Positions 16,477 to 26,261 of a DNA stretch of 64,000 bases are shown in pieces (positions within the stretch are counted from its first letter, which is position 1; each line of letters begins with the position of its first letter). The DNA lies in contig CAVKGV010000007.1 of the NCBI GenBank assembly GCA_963656065.1, forward strand, positions 62,001-126,000, read 5' to 3'. The DNA comes from Hallerella sp963656065 (GTDB taxonomy: Bacteria > Fibrobacterota > Fibrobacteria > Fibrobacterales > Fibrobacteraceae). A program made the translations under genes and the position numbers. The notes beneath the pieces are model-generated. The model was not told the DNA's origin. It saw nothing but the letters and a program-made list of their open reading frames with translations, and ran no database searches.

Positions 16477-19400
16477 ATGAAGGCTCAAGGTCTATACAAC
16501 CCGCAAAATGAACACGACGCGTGCGGCGTTGGCTTCGTTCTGAACATGAATGGCAAACGGGAACACGGAATTGTCGAAAAGGGCGTGAAGGTTCTCGAAA
16601 ATCTCCTCCATCGGGGTGCGACAGGCGCGGATGTCAATACTGGCGACGGCGCAGGACTTCTCGTCCAGATCCCGGATAATTTCTTTAAGAAATCCCTGAA
16701 GATGAAATTGCCCGAACTCGGAAGCTATGCCGTGGGCATGTTCTTCCTTCCGCAGGATGCGTCGAAGCGTTCTTCGGCGATGGACCTGGTTGAAAAAATT
16801 GTTGGCGAAGAAAATTTCAAAATCCTTTCGGTTCGCGACGTGCCCGTCAAGGCGGAAGTCGTCGGCGATACCGCCCGTGCCGTGATGCCGTTTATTTCCC
16901 AGGTGTTTCTTCAGCCGAAAAAGGAACTTTCGGGCGAAGCCTTGGAACGTGCGCTGCTCGTGCTGCGGAAGCGGATGGAACACGAAACGGATCTTCCGGC
17001 GGACGGTGCGGACGGATTTTACGTGGCGAGCCTTTCTGCCCGGACAATCGTCTATAAGGGAATGATGACCGCGCCGCAGGTCCCGCTCTTTTACCCGGAC
17101 CTGAACGATGCGAATTTTGACAGTGCCGTGGCGGTCGTCCACCAGCGCTATTCGACGAACACGTTCCCGAGCTGGCCCTTGGCGCAGCCTTTCCGCTACA
17201 TGGCGCACAACGGCGAAATCAACACGATCCGCGGAAACCGCAACTGGATGGCCGCGCGCGAAAAGAACCTTTCTTCGCCGCTCTTCGGCGAAGATGTCCA
17301 CAAGCTCTCCCCGATCCTCGAAAAGGGTTCGAGCGATTCCGGCAATCTGGACAACGTATTGGAACTTTTGACTTTGGGAGGTCGCGAAGTCGGGCATTCG
17401 ATGATGATGCTCATGCCGCAGGCCTGGGGCAAGAAGCATGCGATGGGACCTGACGTGCGCGGGTTCTTTGAATTCCACGCGGGAATCATGGAGCCTTGGG
17501 ACGGTCCGGCGGCTGTCGCTTTTACGGACGGCAAGTGGGTCGGTGCGACGCTCGATAGGAACGGTCTCCGTCCGGCGCGTTACACGATTACGAAAGACGG
17601 ATTCATGGTGTTCGCTTCGGAGGCGGGAGTTCTGGAAATTCCGGCGGAAGATGTCGAAGAAAAAGGTTCGCTGCGTCCGGGGCAGATGCTCCTGGTGAAC
17701 CTGGAAACGGGTCGCTTCTACAAGGACAGGGAAGTGAAGACCCGCTTTGCGCGCAAGGAACCTTATCGTCGCTGGGTAAATGAAAACCATATCGATATCC
17801 ATGGATTCTTCAATGCGGTGGGAGAGGTTTCCGTTGACGAATCGACGCTTCTCAAACGCCAGAAACTTTTCGGATATACGCGCGAGGATTTGGATCTTAT
17901 CCTGAATGCGATGGCGTCCGACGGAAAGGAGCCTGTCGGTTCGATGGGGTCCGACCAGCCGCTGGCCGTCCTCTCCGAAAAACCGCAGCTTCTTTACTGG
18001 TATTTCAAGCAGCTCTTTGCTCAGGTGACGAATCCGCCGATCGATCCGATTCGCGAGGAGCTGGTGATGAGTCTCATGACGTTCCTCGGAATTCACGACA
18101 ACGTACTTGCGGAAGAACCTTCCCAGGCGCGCCTCGTCAAGTTCCGCTATCCGGTCCTTTCGAACGAGGATTTGGGTCGCTTGCGTTCCCTGCACCAGGA
18201 GGACTTTAAATGCGCGACCGTTCCGATGGGATTTCCGGTGCTTTCCGATACGCTGTCGTCCGGAAAGCTGCTCGAGAACGCCTTGAACGAACTGTGCAGG
18301 ACGGTCGAAGAAAATGTTCGCGCTGGTTTTAAAATCATCATTCTGAGCGACAAGGATCTTCCCGATGAAATCGCTCCGATTCCGGCGATTCTCGCCGTGT
18401 CCGCGGTGAACCAGCATCTTTCGAAAGTCGGCATCCGGACGAGTTGCGGGCTGATTCTCGAAACAGGCGAAGCGCGTGAAGTCATGCACATCGCAAGCCT
18501 CCTCGGATTCGGTGCGACTGCCATCAATCCGTATCTCGCGTTTGAATCGATTGCGGAATTGAGCAATACGCACCAGCTGACCAAGCGGATCGGGGTGACG
18601 GAAGCTATCGAGCACTATATCGATGCGATGAACAAGGGACTGAAAAAGGTGATGAGCCGGATGGGCATTTCGACGCTCCGCAGCTATCGCAATGCGCAGG
18701 TCTTTGAAATCGTGGGCCTTTCGAAAGAGGTTGTCGATAAGTACTTTACAGGCGCGGCTAGCCGTGTCGGAGGAATCGGAATCGAGGACATCGCCAAGGA
18801 AACCTTGATGCGTTGGCGCGCGGCCATTGAAAGCAAAAGTCCGCTGCTTCCGTCGGGTGGTGAATATCGCTACCGCAAGGACGGTGAACGTCATCTGTGG
18901 ACGCCCGAGGCTATCGCCGATTTGCAGATTGCGGTTCGCACGGGAAACCAGAAACGCTATGACGCCTATGCGGAACTGATCAACAACCAGACGGAACACC
19001 AGAGCACGCTTCGCGGACTTTTCACGTTCAAGCCGACGACGGCTGTTCCGCTCGACGAGGTGGAACCCGCTTCCGAAATCGTGAAACGTTTCGTGACGGG
19101 CGCGATGAGCTATGGGGCGATTTCGAACGAGGCTCACGAGGCGATTGCCATTGCGATGAACCGGATCGGGGCGAAGAGCAACAGCGGCGAGGGCGGCGAA
19201 GATCCCGAGCGTTACATTCCTCTTCCGAACGGGGATTCCCTTTCGAGCGCGACAAAGCAGGTCGCTAGCGGTCGCTTTGGCGTGACCGACGAATATCTGG
19301 TGAACGCGAAGGAAATCCAGATTAAGATTGCCCAGGGAGCGAAACCGGGTGAAGGCGGACAGCTGCCGGGACACAAGGTGAGCGAAGCGATTGCGAAAGT

Positions 19401-20961
19401 GCGCCATTCAACGCCGGGCGTGACGCTTATCAGCCCGCCTCCGCACCACGACATCTACTCGATCGAGGATATCGCTCAGCTGATTTTCGATTTGAGAAAT
19501 GCAAACGACAAGGCGCGCATTTCCGTGAAGCTAGTCTCCGAAGTGGGCGTGGGAACGGTCGCTGCGGGCGTTGCCAAGGCGCGCGCCGATATGATCCTGA
19601 TTTCTGGATATGACGGAGGAACCGGAGCCTCTCCGCTTTCTTCGGTGAAGCATGTGGGCGTCCCCTGGGAACTCGGGCTTTCCGAAACCCAGACGACTCT
19701 CGTGTTGAACAAGCTCCGCAGCCGTGTGCGGTTGCAGGTCGATGGGCAGATGAAGACGGGTCGCGATGTGGTCATCGGAGCGCTTCTCGGTGCCGAGGAA
19801 TTTGGATTCGCGACGACAATCCTTGTCGTTCTCGGTTGCGTGATGATGCGGCACTGCCATTCGAATACATGCCCGGTCGGCGTGGCGACGCAGGATCCGG
19901 AACTTCGCAAGCGTTTCAAGGGAACGCCGGAACATATCATCCAGTATCTGAACTTTGTGGCGGAAGAAGTCCGCGGCTATATGGCAAAGCTCGGGTTCCG
20001 CACGTTCGACGAGATGGTCGGTCGGAGCGATCTCCTGGAAATGAACAAGGCTATCGATTTCTGGAAGGCAAAAGGCCTCGACTATTCGGGAATTCTGTAT
20101 CGCGCTTCGACGAAGCCGGAAGATGTGCGCTGCACGATGCATCAGGAAACGGGCCTCGACGGAGCCTTGGATTACGAAATTCTGGAGAAAGTCGAAAAAT
20201 CCATCGAAACGAAAAAGCCCGTTGTGGTCGAACTGCCGATTCGCAATACGAACCGGACGCTCGGAACGATTGTTTCTAGCCGCATCGCTTCGAAGTACGG
20301 TTATGCGGGAATCCCGGACGACACGATTACGCTTCGCTTGAAGGGTTCCGCGGGACAGAGCCTTGGCGCGTTCGGGGCGCACGGTCTAACGATAGATCTG
20401 GAAGGTGAAGCGAACGACTACATCGGCAAGGGACTTTCCGGGGCGAAGATTATCGTGAAGCCCGCGCAGGGAAGCTCGTTTGCTCCGGAAGAAAACGTCA
20501 TCGGTGGAAACGTCATCCTCTACGGGGCGACTTCTGGCGAGGTCTACCTGAACGGTCGGGCCGGCGAACGCTTTGCGATTCGGAACAGCGGCGCGCTTGC
20601 GGTTGTCGAAGGCGTCGGGGATCATGCCTGCGAATATATGACGGGTGGACGGGTCGTTGTGCTGGGACCGACGGGCATCAATTTCGGCGCGGGAATGAGC
20701 GGCGGAATCGCCTATGTCTATGATGCGGACGGTCGCTTTGACAGTCTCTGCAATACGGACATGATAGACCTCGATCCGCTTGACGAATCCGACGAAAAGG
20801 AGCTCAAGCATCTCATCGAGAACCATCTGAAATATACGGGCAGCCCGAAGGCGAAGAGCATTCTCGCCAACTGGGACCGTGAACGTGAACTTTTTGTCAA
20901 GGTGTTCCCAATGGAATATCGCTGCGCCTTGAACAACATGAAAAACCAGAATCGCGGATAA
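16477..20961 (+). CDS. gltB: Glutamate synthase, large subunit
   Basis: GltB transfers the amide of glutamine to 2-oxoglutarate to form two glutamates, with electrons from the GltD partner. The 1494-residue length is normal. The N-terminal glutaminase nucleophile is probably Cys16 in EHDACGVGFV, exposed by removal of a short propeptide. The glutaminase domain has RYSTNTFPSWPLAQPF and AHNGEINTIRGN. The central and FMN domains include the GEGGEDPER, KPGEGGQLPG and SGYDGGTGASPL motifs. The iron-sulfur cysteines follow in GCVMMRHCHSNTCPVGVA, and a C-terminal glycine-rich beta-helix closes the protein. ATG 16477 follows GATAGGAGA. The extended frame from 16411 has no ribosome site. Confidence 0.96.
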   Translation: MKAQGLYNPQNEHDACGVGFVLNMNGKREHGIVEKGVKVLENLLHRGATGADVNTGDGAGLLVQIPDNFFKKSLKMKLPELGSYAVGMFFLPQDASKRSSAMDLVEKIVGEENFKILSVRDVPVKAEVVGDTARAVMPFISQVFLQPKKELSGEALERALLVLRKRMEHETDLPADGADGFYVASLSARTIVYKGMMTAPQVPLFYPDLNDANFDSAVAVVHQRYSTNTFPSWPLAQPFRYMAHNGEINTIRGNRNWMAAREKNLSSPLFGEDVHKLSPILEKGSSDSGNLDNVLELLTLGGREVGHSMMMLMPQAWGKKHAMGPDVRGFFEFHAGIMEPWDGPAAVAFTDGKWVGATLDRNGLRPARYTITKDGFMVFASEAGVLEIPAEDVEEKGSLRPGQMLLVNLETGRFYKDREVKTRFARKEPYRRWVNENHIDIHGFFNAVGEVSVDESTLLKRQKLFGYTREDLDLILNAMASDGKEPVGSMGSDQPLAVLSEKPQLLYWYFKQLFAQVTNPPIDPIREELVMSLMTFLGIHDNVLAEEPSQARLVKFRYPVLSNEDLGRLRSLHQEDFKCATVPMGFPVLSDTLSSGKLLENALNELCRTVEENVRAGFKIIILSDKDLPDEIAPIPAILAVSAVNQHLSKVGIRTSCGLILETGEAREVMHIASLLGFGATAINPYLAFESIAELSNTHQLTKRIGVTEAIEHYIDAMNKGLKKVMSRMGISTLRSYRNAQVFEIVGLSKEVVDKYFTGAASRVGGIGIEDIAKETLMRWRAAIESKSPLLPSGGEYRYRKDGERHLWTPEAIADLQIAVRTGNQKRYDAYAELINNQTEHQSTLRGLFTFKPTTAVPLDEVEPASEIVKRFVTGAMSYGAISNEAHEAIAIAMNRIGAKSNSGEGGEDPERYIPLPNGDSLSSATKQVASGRFGVTDEYLVNAKEIQIKIAQGAKPGEGGQLPGHKVSEAIAKVRHSTPGVTLISPPPHHDIYSIEDIAQLIFDLRNANDKARISVKLVSEVGVGTVAAGVAKARADMILISGYDGGTGASPLSSVKHVGVPWELGLSETQTTLVLNKLRSRVRLQVDGQMKTGRDVVIGALLGAEEFGFATTILVVLGCVMMRHCHSNTCPVGVATQDPELRKRFKGTPEHIIQYLNFVAEEVRGYMAKLGFRTFDEMVGRSDLLEMNKAIDFWKAKGLDYSGILYRASTKPEDVRCTMHQETGLDGALDYEILEKVEKSIETKKPVVVELPIRNTNRTLGTIVSSRIASKYGYAGIPDDTITLRLKGSAGQSLGAFGAHGLTIDLEGEANDYIGKGLSGAKIIVKPAQGSSFAPEENVIGGNVILYGATSGEVYLNGRAGERFAIRNSGALAVVEGVGDHACEYMTGGRVVVLGPTGINFGAGMSGGIAYVYDADGRFDSLCNTDMIDLDPLDESDEKELKHLIENHLKYTGSPKAKSILANWDRERELFVKVFPMEYRCALNNMKNQNRG

Positions 20962-20974
20962 AAGGAGATTGAAG

Positions 20975-22393
20975 ATGATTCCGAATAAACCTTTTCTCAC
21001 CATTCCCCGCAAAAACGCCGACGAACGCCCTGTGAATGAACGCATCCGCGATTATTTGCCGACATCTATCGAGATGACGCGCGAGCAGGTCAAAGAACAG
21101 GCTCTTCGTTGCATGAACTGCGGAGTTCCCTTTTGCCATGCCTACGGCTGTCCGCTGACAAATGTCATTCCCGAAATCAACCATGCGGTGAGTCTCGGCG
21201 AATGGCGCAAGGCTCTGGATTTGCTGCTCGATACGAGTCCGTTCCCGGAATTTACCGGAATCGTCTGCCCGGCTCTTTGCGAAGGTTCTTGCGTAAACGG
21301 CCAGGACGGCGATGCGGTGACCAACCGCGAAATCGAACACCGCGTAATCGAAACCGGTTACGAAAACGGATGGGTCCGTGCGAACCTGCCGAGCGTTCGG
21401 ACAAACAAACGTGTCGCGGTCATCGGGTCGGGACCTTCGGGGCTTTCGTGTGCGGAATATCTGAACCGCGCCGGCGTGAACGTGACCGTCTATGAAAAGG
21501 CGGAACATCCGGGTGGACTGATGCGCTACGGCATTCCCGATTTCCGCTTGGCGAAAACGGTCGTGGAACGCAGGATTGCTCTGATGCAGCAGGAAGGCAT
21601 TCGCTTTGAAACAAACGTGAACATTGGCACGGACATCTCTCCTGAATTTCTGCTTCGGAATCATGATGCGATTGTCCTTTGTTGCGGCTCCCGCACACCG
21701 CGCGATCTAAAGGTTCCCGGACGTGAACTTTCGGGAATCCACTTTGCCGTGGATTATCTGACGCAGCAGAACCGCATCAACGGCGGCGAGACTTTCGAGT
21801 TCGATGAAACGAAAAACGCAAAGAACAAGCATGTGGTCGTCATCGGTGGTGGCGATACGGGCGCGAACTGTATCGGAACGGCGATTCGCCAAGGCGCTCT
21901 CGATGTGACGCAGATAGAAATTATGCCGAACGCTCCGATGAAGCGCGCTGCGAACAATCCCTGGCCGGAATGGCCCCGCATTTTCAAGGAATCCGCCGCA
22001 CACCGGGAAGGTTGCGAACGCAAGTGGAACATCAACACGCTCGAAGCGATCGGTGAAAACGGCAAGGTCAAGGCTCTGCGCTGCACGGAAATCGAATGGA
22101 AGCGCGGAGAAGACGGCAGGATGTTCAACGTTCCCAAACAGGACGGCGAATTTGTCTTACAGGCGGACCTGGTGCTTCTTGCAATGGGATTCACGGGACA
22201 CGCAATTCCGGAAATCGTCAAGGCGTTTAATCTGAAAACGGATGAACGCGGGCGCATTTTCCGCGATTCGACCGGTATGACTTCTGCAAAAGGAGTGTAT
22301 ATTGCTGGAGACGTGGCGACCGGGCAGTCCCTTGTGGTTCGCGCAATCGCGGACGGCAAGCGCGTGGCGAGCGGAGTGTTGGACGCTCTTTGA
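20975..22393 (+). CDS. gltD: Glutamate synthase, small subunit
   Basis: GltD takes electrons from NADPH through FAD and two 4Fe-4S clusters to GltB. The 472-residue protein has cysteine sets at the N-terminus (CMNCGVPFCHAYGCP, then CPALCEGSC). It has two dinucleotide folds, VAVIGSGPSGLSCAE for FAD and VVVIGGGDTGANCIG for NADPH, and ends with the AGDVATGQSLVVRAI FAD motif. ATG 20975 follows AAAGGAGA and lies 13 bases after gltB, so the two form one operon. Confidence 0.96.
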   Translation: MIPNKPFLTIPRKNADERPVNERIRDYLPTSIEMTREQVKEQALRCMNCGVPFCHAYGCPLTNVIPEINHAVSLGEWRKALDLLLDTSPFPEFTGIVCPALCEGSCVNGQDGDAVTNREIEHRVIETGYENGWVRANLPSVRTNKRVAVIGSGPSGLSCAEYLNRAGVNVTVYEKAEHPGGLMRYGIPDFRLAKTVVERRIALMQQEGIRFETNVNIGTDISPEFLLRNHDAIVLCCGSRTPRDLKVPGRELSGIHFAVDYLTQQNRINGGETFEFDETKNAKNKHVVVIGGGDTGANCIGTAIRQGALDVTQIEIMPNAPMKRAANNPWPEWPRIFKESAAHREGCERKWNINTLEAIGENGKVKALRCTEIEWKRGEDGRMFNVPKQDGEFVLQADLVLLAMGFTGHAIPEIVKAFNLKTDERGRIFRDSTGMTSAKGVYIAGDVATGQSLVVRAIADGKRVASGVLDAL

Positions 22394-22406
22394 TATGAGA
22401 GGATAA

Positions 22407-23936
22407 ATGGCTACGAAAGACGAGCAGAAGATAAAGGAACTGGAATTACTTTATCGGGTAAGCCAGATTCTTGACGAGAACATGGACATGCGCAATGTCC
22501 TGCGTCCGGTGATGGATACGCTTGGCGATTATATGGGTTTCCAACACGCAACGGTTACTTTGTACAACCGCCAGACGGGGGAAATCTCGATTGAACTCGC
22601 CACGGGCCTCTCGCCGACCCAGACAAAAAAAGGTCGCTACAAGGTCGGTGAAGGCATCACGGGGAAAGTCGTAGAAACCGGCAAGCCGATTGTCGTTCCC
22701 GATGTCACCAAGGACCCGAATTTCTTAGACCGTACCGGTCGCGGAAAAATTTCGGGCAAGGCCTTTATCTGCGTTCCGATTTCGATAGAAAAGGAAGTTG
22801 TCGGGGCGTTGAGCGTCGATGAATTTAATTCGTCGAAAGACCAGCTTGACGAGGATTTGCGCCTGCTCGAAATCATCGCCATGATGATTGCCTCGGCGGT
22901 AAAGCTTCGCCGCCAGGCCGAAGAGGAAACGGAAATCCTCCTTGCGGAAAACGAGCGTCTCCGTTCAGAATTGAAAGATCGTTTCCGGCCGTCGAACATC
23001 GTCGGAAATTCCCGCGAAATGCAGGTCGTCTTCGATCAGATTGCGAAAGTGGCGAAAAGTCCATCGACCGTGTTGATTCTTGGCGAGACGGGGACGGGAA
23101 AGGAGCTGGTCGCTCAAGCGATTCATTACAATTCCGACCGTGTAAACGGTCCCTTTGTGCGTGTCCATTGCGCCGCGCTTCCCGAAAACATCATCGAAAG
23201 CGAACTGTTCGGACACGAAAAGGGAGCCTTTACCGGGGCGATTTCCGAACATAAAGGGCGCTTCGAAATGGCGGACGGAGGAACGATTTTTCTAGACGAA
23301 ATCGGGGAAATCTCGGCAACGCTCCAGGTGAAGCTTCTCCGCGTTTTGCAGGAACATGAATTCGAACGTGTCGGCGGAAATAAGACGATACACGTAAACA
23401 TCCGCGTCATCGCGGCGACGAACAAAAACCTGCTCCAGATGGTCCACGAGGGAAAATTCCGTGAAGACCTCTATTACCGTCTGCACATTTTCCCGATTTA
23501 CGTGCCGCCTCTCCGCAAACGGAAAAGCGATATCGTACTTTTAGCGGATCATTTTTTGGAGCGTTACAGCAAGATGCTCGGCAAGGATGTTCGGAGACTT
23601 TCCACCGGAACCATCGACATGCTGATGAGCTACCATTGGGCGGGAAATGTCCGCGAACTTGAAAATTGCATCGAGCGCGCCGTTCTTGTCGCCGAAGGAA
23701 ATGTCATCTATCCGCACCATTTGCCGCCGACTCTCCAGACCGCGGAATCGACAGGTGCGCCTGTCCGCGGAGATTTGAAAAGCATGGTCGAAACTTATGA
23801 GCGTGACATCATTTGTGATGCGCTCAAAAGTGCCAAGGGAAAAGTCGCACCGGCAGCGCGTGCCTTGGCGACAACCCAGCGGATTCTGGGCTATAAAATC
23901 AAGATGCTCGGCATCAACCCGAAACGTTTTGTGTGA
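22407..23936 (+). CDS. NifA-like sigma-54-dependent transcriptional activator
   Basis: The 509-residue protein has a GAF domain at about 20-170 and a sigma-54-interacting AAA+ domain at about 190-425. The AAA+ domain shows Walker A GETGTGKE (about 227), the sigma-54 loop GAFTGA (about 273), Walker B GGTIFLDEIGE and the RLHIFPIYVPPLRKR stretch. A Fis-type helix-turn-helix closes it (APAARALATTQRILGYKI). The GAF-AAA-HTH order matches NifA, which activates nitrogen genes. It starts 13 bases after gltD, so it probably belongs to the gltBD transcript and may govern nitrogen assimilation. No -24/-12 sigma-54 promoter was seen near gltB, so its targets are likely elsewhere. Confidence 0.85.
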   Translation: MATKDEQKIKELELLYRVSQILDENMDMRNVLRPVMDTLGDYMGFQHATVTLYNRQTGEISIELATGLSPTQTKKGRYKVGEGITGKVVETGKPIVVPDVTKDPNFLDRTGRGKISGKAFICVPISIEKEVVGALSVDEFNSSKDQLDEDLRLLEIIAMMIASAVKLRRQAEEETEILLAENERLRSELKDRFRPSNIVGNSREMQVVFDQIAKVAKSPSTVLILGETGTGKELVAQAIHYNSDRVNGPFVRVHCAALPENIIESELFGHEKGAFTGAISEHKGRFEMADGGTIFLDEIGEISATLQVKLLRVLQEHEFERVGGNKTIHVNIRVIAATNKNLLQMVHEGKFREDLYYRLHIFPIYVPPLRKRKSDIVLLADHFLERYSKMLGKDVRRLSTGTIDMLMSYHWAGNVRELENCIERAVLVAEGNVIYPHHLPPTLQTAESTGAPVRGDLKSMVETYERDIICDALKSAKGKVAPAARALATTQRILGYKIKMLGINPKRFV

Positions 23937-23967
23937 CTGATTCTGTCGGAAACATTTTAGGTTGGAT

Positions 23968-24894
23968 TTAGAACAGCTCTGTTTGATACAGTTTCCAACT
24001 TTCCTGGCTCGCCGTGTGAATCTTGTCTGTCGGTAAAAGTTTACCGATGAGAAGCGGGGAATCCGGGTCGTGAAGTTTCCTGTTCCGATAGTAGGCGCGG
24101 ACATCGCTTGTTGCATAGCAATAGCGGCAGAGATGCCCGCAACTGTCATAGGCTCCGATATCGTTGCCAGCGATACAGCGGCATTCCGACCGCAAAAATT
24201 TTCCCTTGGGAAAACGCAATTTACATTGAATCGCCCGTTCAATGACTTCGGCGGAAAAACATCCGTCCGTATCGGCTCCGCATTTTCCAAGGCTTGGATT
24301 TTCGGCGCAAACCTTGATGCGTATTCCGCATCGCGCCCCGATTTCGGCAAAGGTCTTTGTTAGCTGGATTTGGTCTTCCTTAGAAACGGTCCGGGCATCC
24401 GGAACGTTTCTCAAAACTTTTGCATACAAGTCGATAAAGCTGATTACGCAGGTGTTCGTATAACCGCAGAGCATTTCCGCCATTTTTTGAAAGGCTTGGA
24501 CATGCCATTTTACCGGGTAGCGTTCCGAGATGAGAATCGGATCGTATCGCCAACCGACCCGGTATGCGCCGATGAAATTTGAAAGCTTCTGAAAGGATTT
24601 GACAACGCTTAATTTGTTTGGAACATGCGGCTCAACGTCTCGCCCGTATGGAGTAATCGTCACAAACCAGCATTGACCGTATGGTTCGAGTAAAGACATG
24701 TAGGGAAACATCGGCTCGGGATTTTTTGTACAGAACCCGATGAGATCAACAACACGGGGCGAGATGATGTATTTCGTGACAAGCTGCGGATTATACGGGC
24801 TGCGGACAAGGACAAAGCCTTCCGTGAGCCGCGCGGCAAGCCACTTGGAATAAAAGGCGGGAATATCTGTCCGAAATCCGGTTTGCAGAATCAT
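23968..24894 (-). CDS. DUF1848 family protein
   Basis: The 308-residue product matches the DUF1848 pattern: RTDIPAFYSKWLAARL near the start, then EGFVLVRSPYNP and IGFCTKNPEPM. Late in the chain is a cysteine cluster ending CGHLCRYCYA, preceded by CRCIAGNDIG. Such a cluster suggests a bound iron-sulfur centre. The family is widespread in anaerobes and has no established function; a link to radical SAM chemistry is often suggested. It faces the NifA-like gene tail to tail. A terminator of the next gene lies just upstream of its start at 24894. Confidence 0.85.
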   Translation of the reverse strand: MILQTGFRTDIPAFYSKWLAARLTEGFVLVRSPYNPQLVTKYIISPRVVDLIGFCTKNPEPMFPYMSLLEPYGQCWFVTITPYGRDVEPHVPNKLSVVKSFQKLSNFIGAYRVGWRYDPILISERYPVKWHVQAFQKMAEMLCGYTNTCVISFIDLYAKVLRNVPDARTVSKEDQIQLTKTFAEIGARCGIRIKVCAENPSLGKCGADTDGCFSAEVIERAIQCKLRFPKGKFLRSECRCIAGNDIGAYDSCGHLCRYCYATSDVRAYYRNRKLHDPDSPLLIGKLLPTDKIHTASQESWKLYQTELF

Positions 24895-24910
24895 GCAAGA
24901 AAGATAGATT

Positions 24911-24946
24911 CAAAACAAAAGGGGAGGCCCGCCGTTCGGACCTCCC
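24911..24946 (-). terminator. Terminator of the HIRAN-domain gene
   Basis: On the minus strand GGGAGGTCCG pairs with CGGGCCTCCC around AACGG with one mismatch, followed by CTTTTGTTTT. It lies just beyond the stop of the HIRAN-domain gene. Confidence 0.75.
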
Positions 24947-24983
24947 TGCTCCCCTCAATTCCTCTAATAAAATACAATCGTGA

Positions 24984-25004
24984 ATTGACAGATTTTGTCA
25001 AAAT
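24984..25004. repeat. Direct repeat copy 1 (palindromic core)
   Basis: This 21-base sequence has the core TTGACA-GATTT-TGTCAA and is identical to 26060-26080. It covers the stop codon of the HIRAN-domain gene. The pair brackets that single gene, 1076 bases apart in the same orientation. Confidence 0.9.
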
Positions 25005-25999
25005 CTAACCCGCAGGACGATTCCTTCCTTGTTGCAGTTGTTTTCAGAAATATTGCTGCCCAAACGAGCAAGAACCGCGCTGTAAGCGAATTTTTTTGGA
25101 AATGCCCGGCGGAGAATCGCGGCGCCTGTCGCCCGGATATAGCCGGCCTTGGATTTTCCTCCGTTTCCGAAAAGTTTTCCCGAAACGTTTTCAATCGCAA
25201 CGCCGATGGCATTCGGGTCGTATGGGTTATAAGGTTCCGCCTGGACGGAAACCTTTAATTCCGAGTAAAACTTGTTCTTTCTTTCGCGGACAAGACTTTC
25301 TCCTTTGAGAAAATCGTTGCCGATCGCTTCGCGGAGAAATTCGTTCAGAGCGGTGTTTTGAGAATTCCAGGCATGAAAATCCGTCCCGACGGTCCCGATG
25401 GTGAATTCTCCATGCCCGAGCTGTTTCAGATAACGGACAAACATCTCATCGACCGTTTCTTTTCCCGGTTCAGGCAAAAGTTCTTCCCTTGCCGCCGCAA
25501 AAAGAATTTCCGCGGTATCCGACGTCGGCGAAAGAATTCCCTGTTGAAACATTTTTTGAAATCCGCTGGAATGGGAAAAGCGCCCGTAAAGCCAGGCAAA
25601 AAGCGCAAGAGACGCGATGGGCTTGATGATGTAGAGCGTAAGTGTCAAAAACCGGAAGAAAATTTGTGTGCGACGGTGCAAAAGTTCGGCGACGAGAAGT
25701 CCGTCTTTTTGTTCGACAGCGAGCAGAATGGCTCCGATATGCGTCAAGTAGGCAAACAGATTGGCATCGTTCAAATTGACGGAATCTTTAAACAGAACAT
25801 GGATTTCTGCTTGCAGGGAAGTCGGCAGATAGGCATACCAGTTAGGGGAAAAATAGGTGCTGCTTTCAATTTCCTGGTAACCGGAAATGTCCGGGTTTTT
25901 CGTTTTTCCCAAAAAATCAAGCGTTCCCGTTGCGCTTTGTGTGAACGCATAGTAGTGAATAACGTCCTTTTCTTGAATCTGGATCAGAATGTTTTCCAT
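24998..25999 (-). CDS. HIRAN-domain protein with membrane segment
   Basis: The 333-residue protein has an N-terminal soluble part. A hydrophobic stretch follows at about 110-142 (FFRFLTLTLYIIKPIASL), which could cross the membrane once or twice. Near the C-terminus is a HIRAN-like domain at about 247-325. Its landmarks are VSVQAEPYNPYDPNAIGVAI and then GYIRATGAAILRRAF. HIRAN domains bind DNA 3' ends in helicases such as HLTF and also occur alone in bacteria. The combination with a membrane segment is unusual and no function is known. Identical 21-base repeats lie at both ends of the gene, suggesting a mobile cassette or paired regulatory sites. Confidence 0.75.
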   Translation of the reverse strand: MENILIQIQEKDVIHYYAFTQSATGTLDFLGKTKNPDISGYQEIESSTYFSPNWYAYLPTSLQAEIHVLFKDSVNLNDANLFAYLTHIGAILLAVEQKDGLLVAELLHRRTQIFFRFLTLTLYIIKPIASLALFAWLYGRFSHSSGFQKMFQQGILSPTSDTAEILFAAAREELLPEPGKETVDEMFVRYLKQLGHGEFTIGTVGTDFHAWNSQNTALNEFLREAIGNDFLKGESLVRERKNKFYSELKVSVQAEPYNPYDPNAIGVAIENVSGKLFGNGGKSKAGYIRATGAAILRRAFPKKFAYSAVLARLGSNISENNCNKEGIVLRVRF

Positions 26000-26059
26000 C
26001 GTGTCTCCTTTGGCGACTTCCGTTTGCCGGTTTGGAACATTTTAAAGATAACTCCCCTG

Positions 26060-26080
26060 ATTGACAGATTTTGTCAAAAT
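26060..26080. repeat. Direct repeat copy 2 (palindromic core)
   Basis: Identical to 24984-25004, including the palindromic core TTGACA-GATTT-TGTCAA. It lies about 60 bases upstream of the HIRAN-gene start, where it could also act as an operator. Confidence 0.9.
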
Positions 26081-26261
26081 TCTGTGCCGCGCGAAAAGGA
26101 TGAAATTTTATCCGTGCTAATTTTTTTGAAAAACGATAAAAACGAAATATTTAAAACACATACGCTCGTTTTAAACTCCGCAAGAATGGCGGAATCTACA
26201 GCAGGATGATTTCCTTCCAGCTGAAGGCAAGCAAATGAAAGGATGAGCAGGAATTACGAAG

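Noticed and set aside
16492..19407. 971-codon minus-strand open frame
   Set aside because: It lies opposite gltB, is Arg/His/Phe-rich and shows no family motif; a codon-use shadow.
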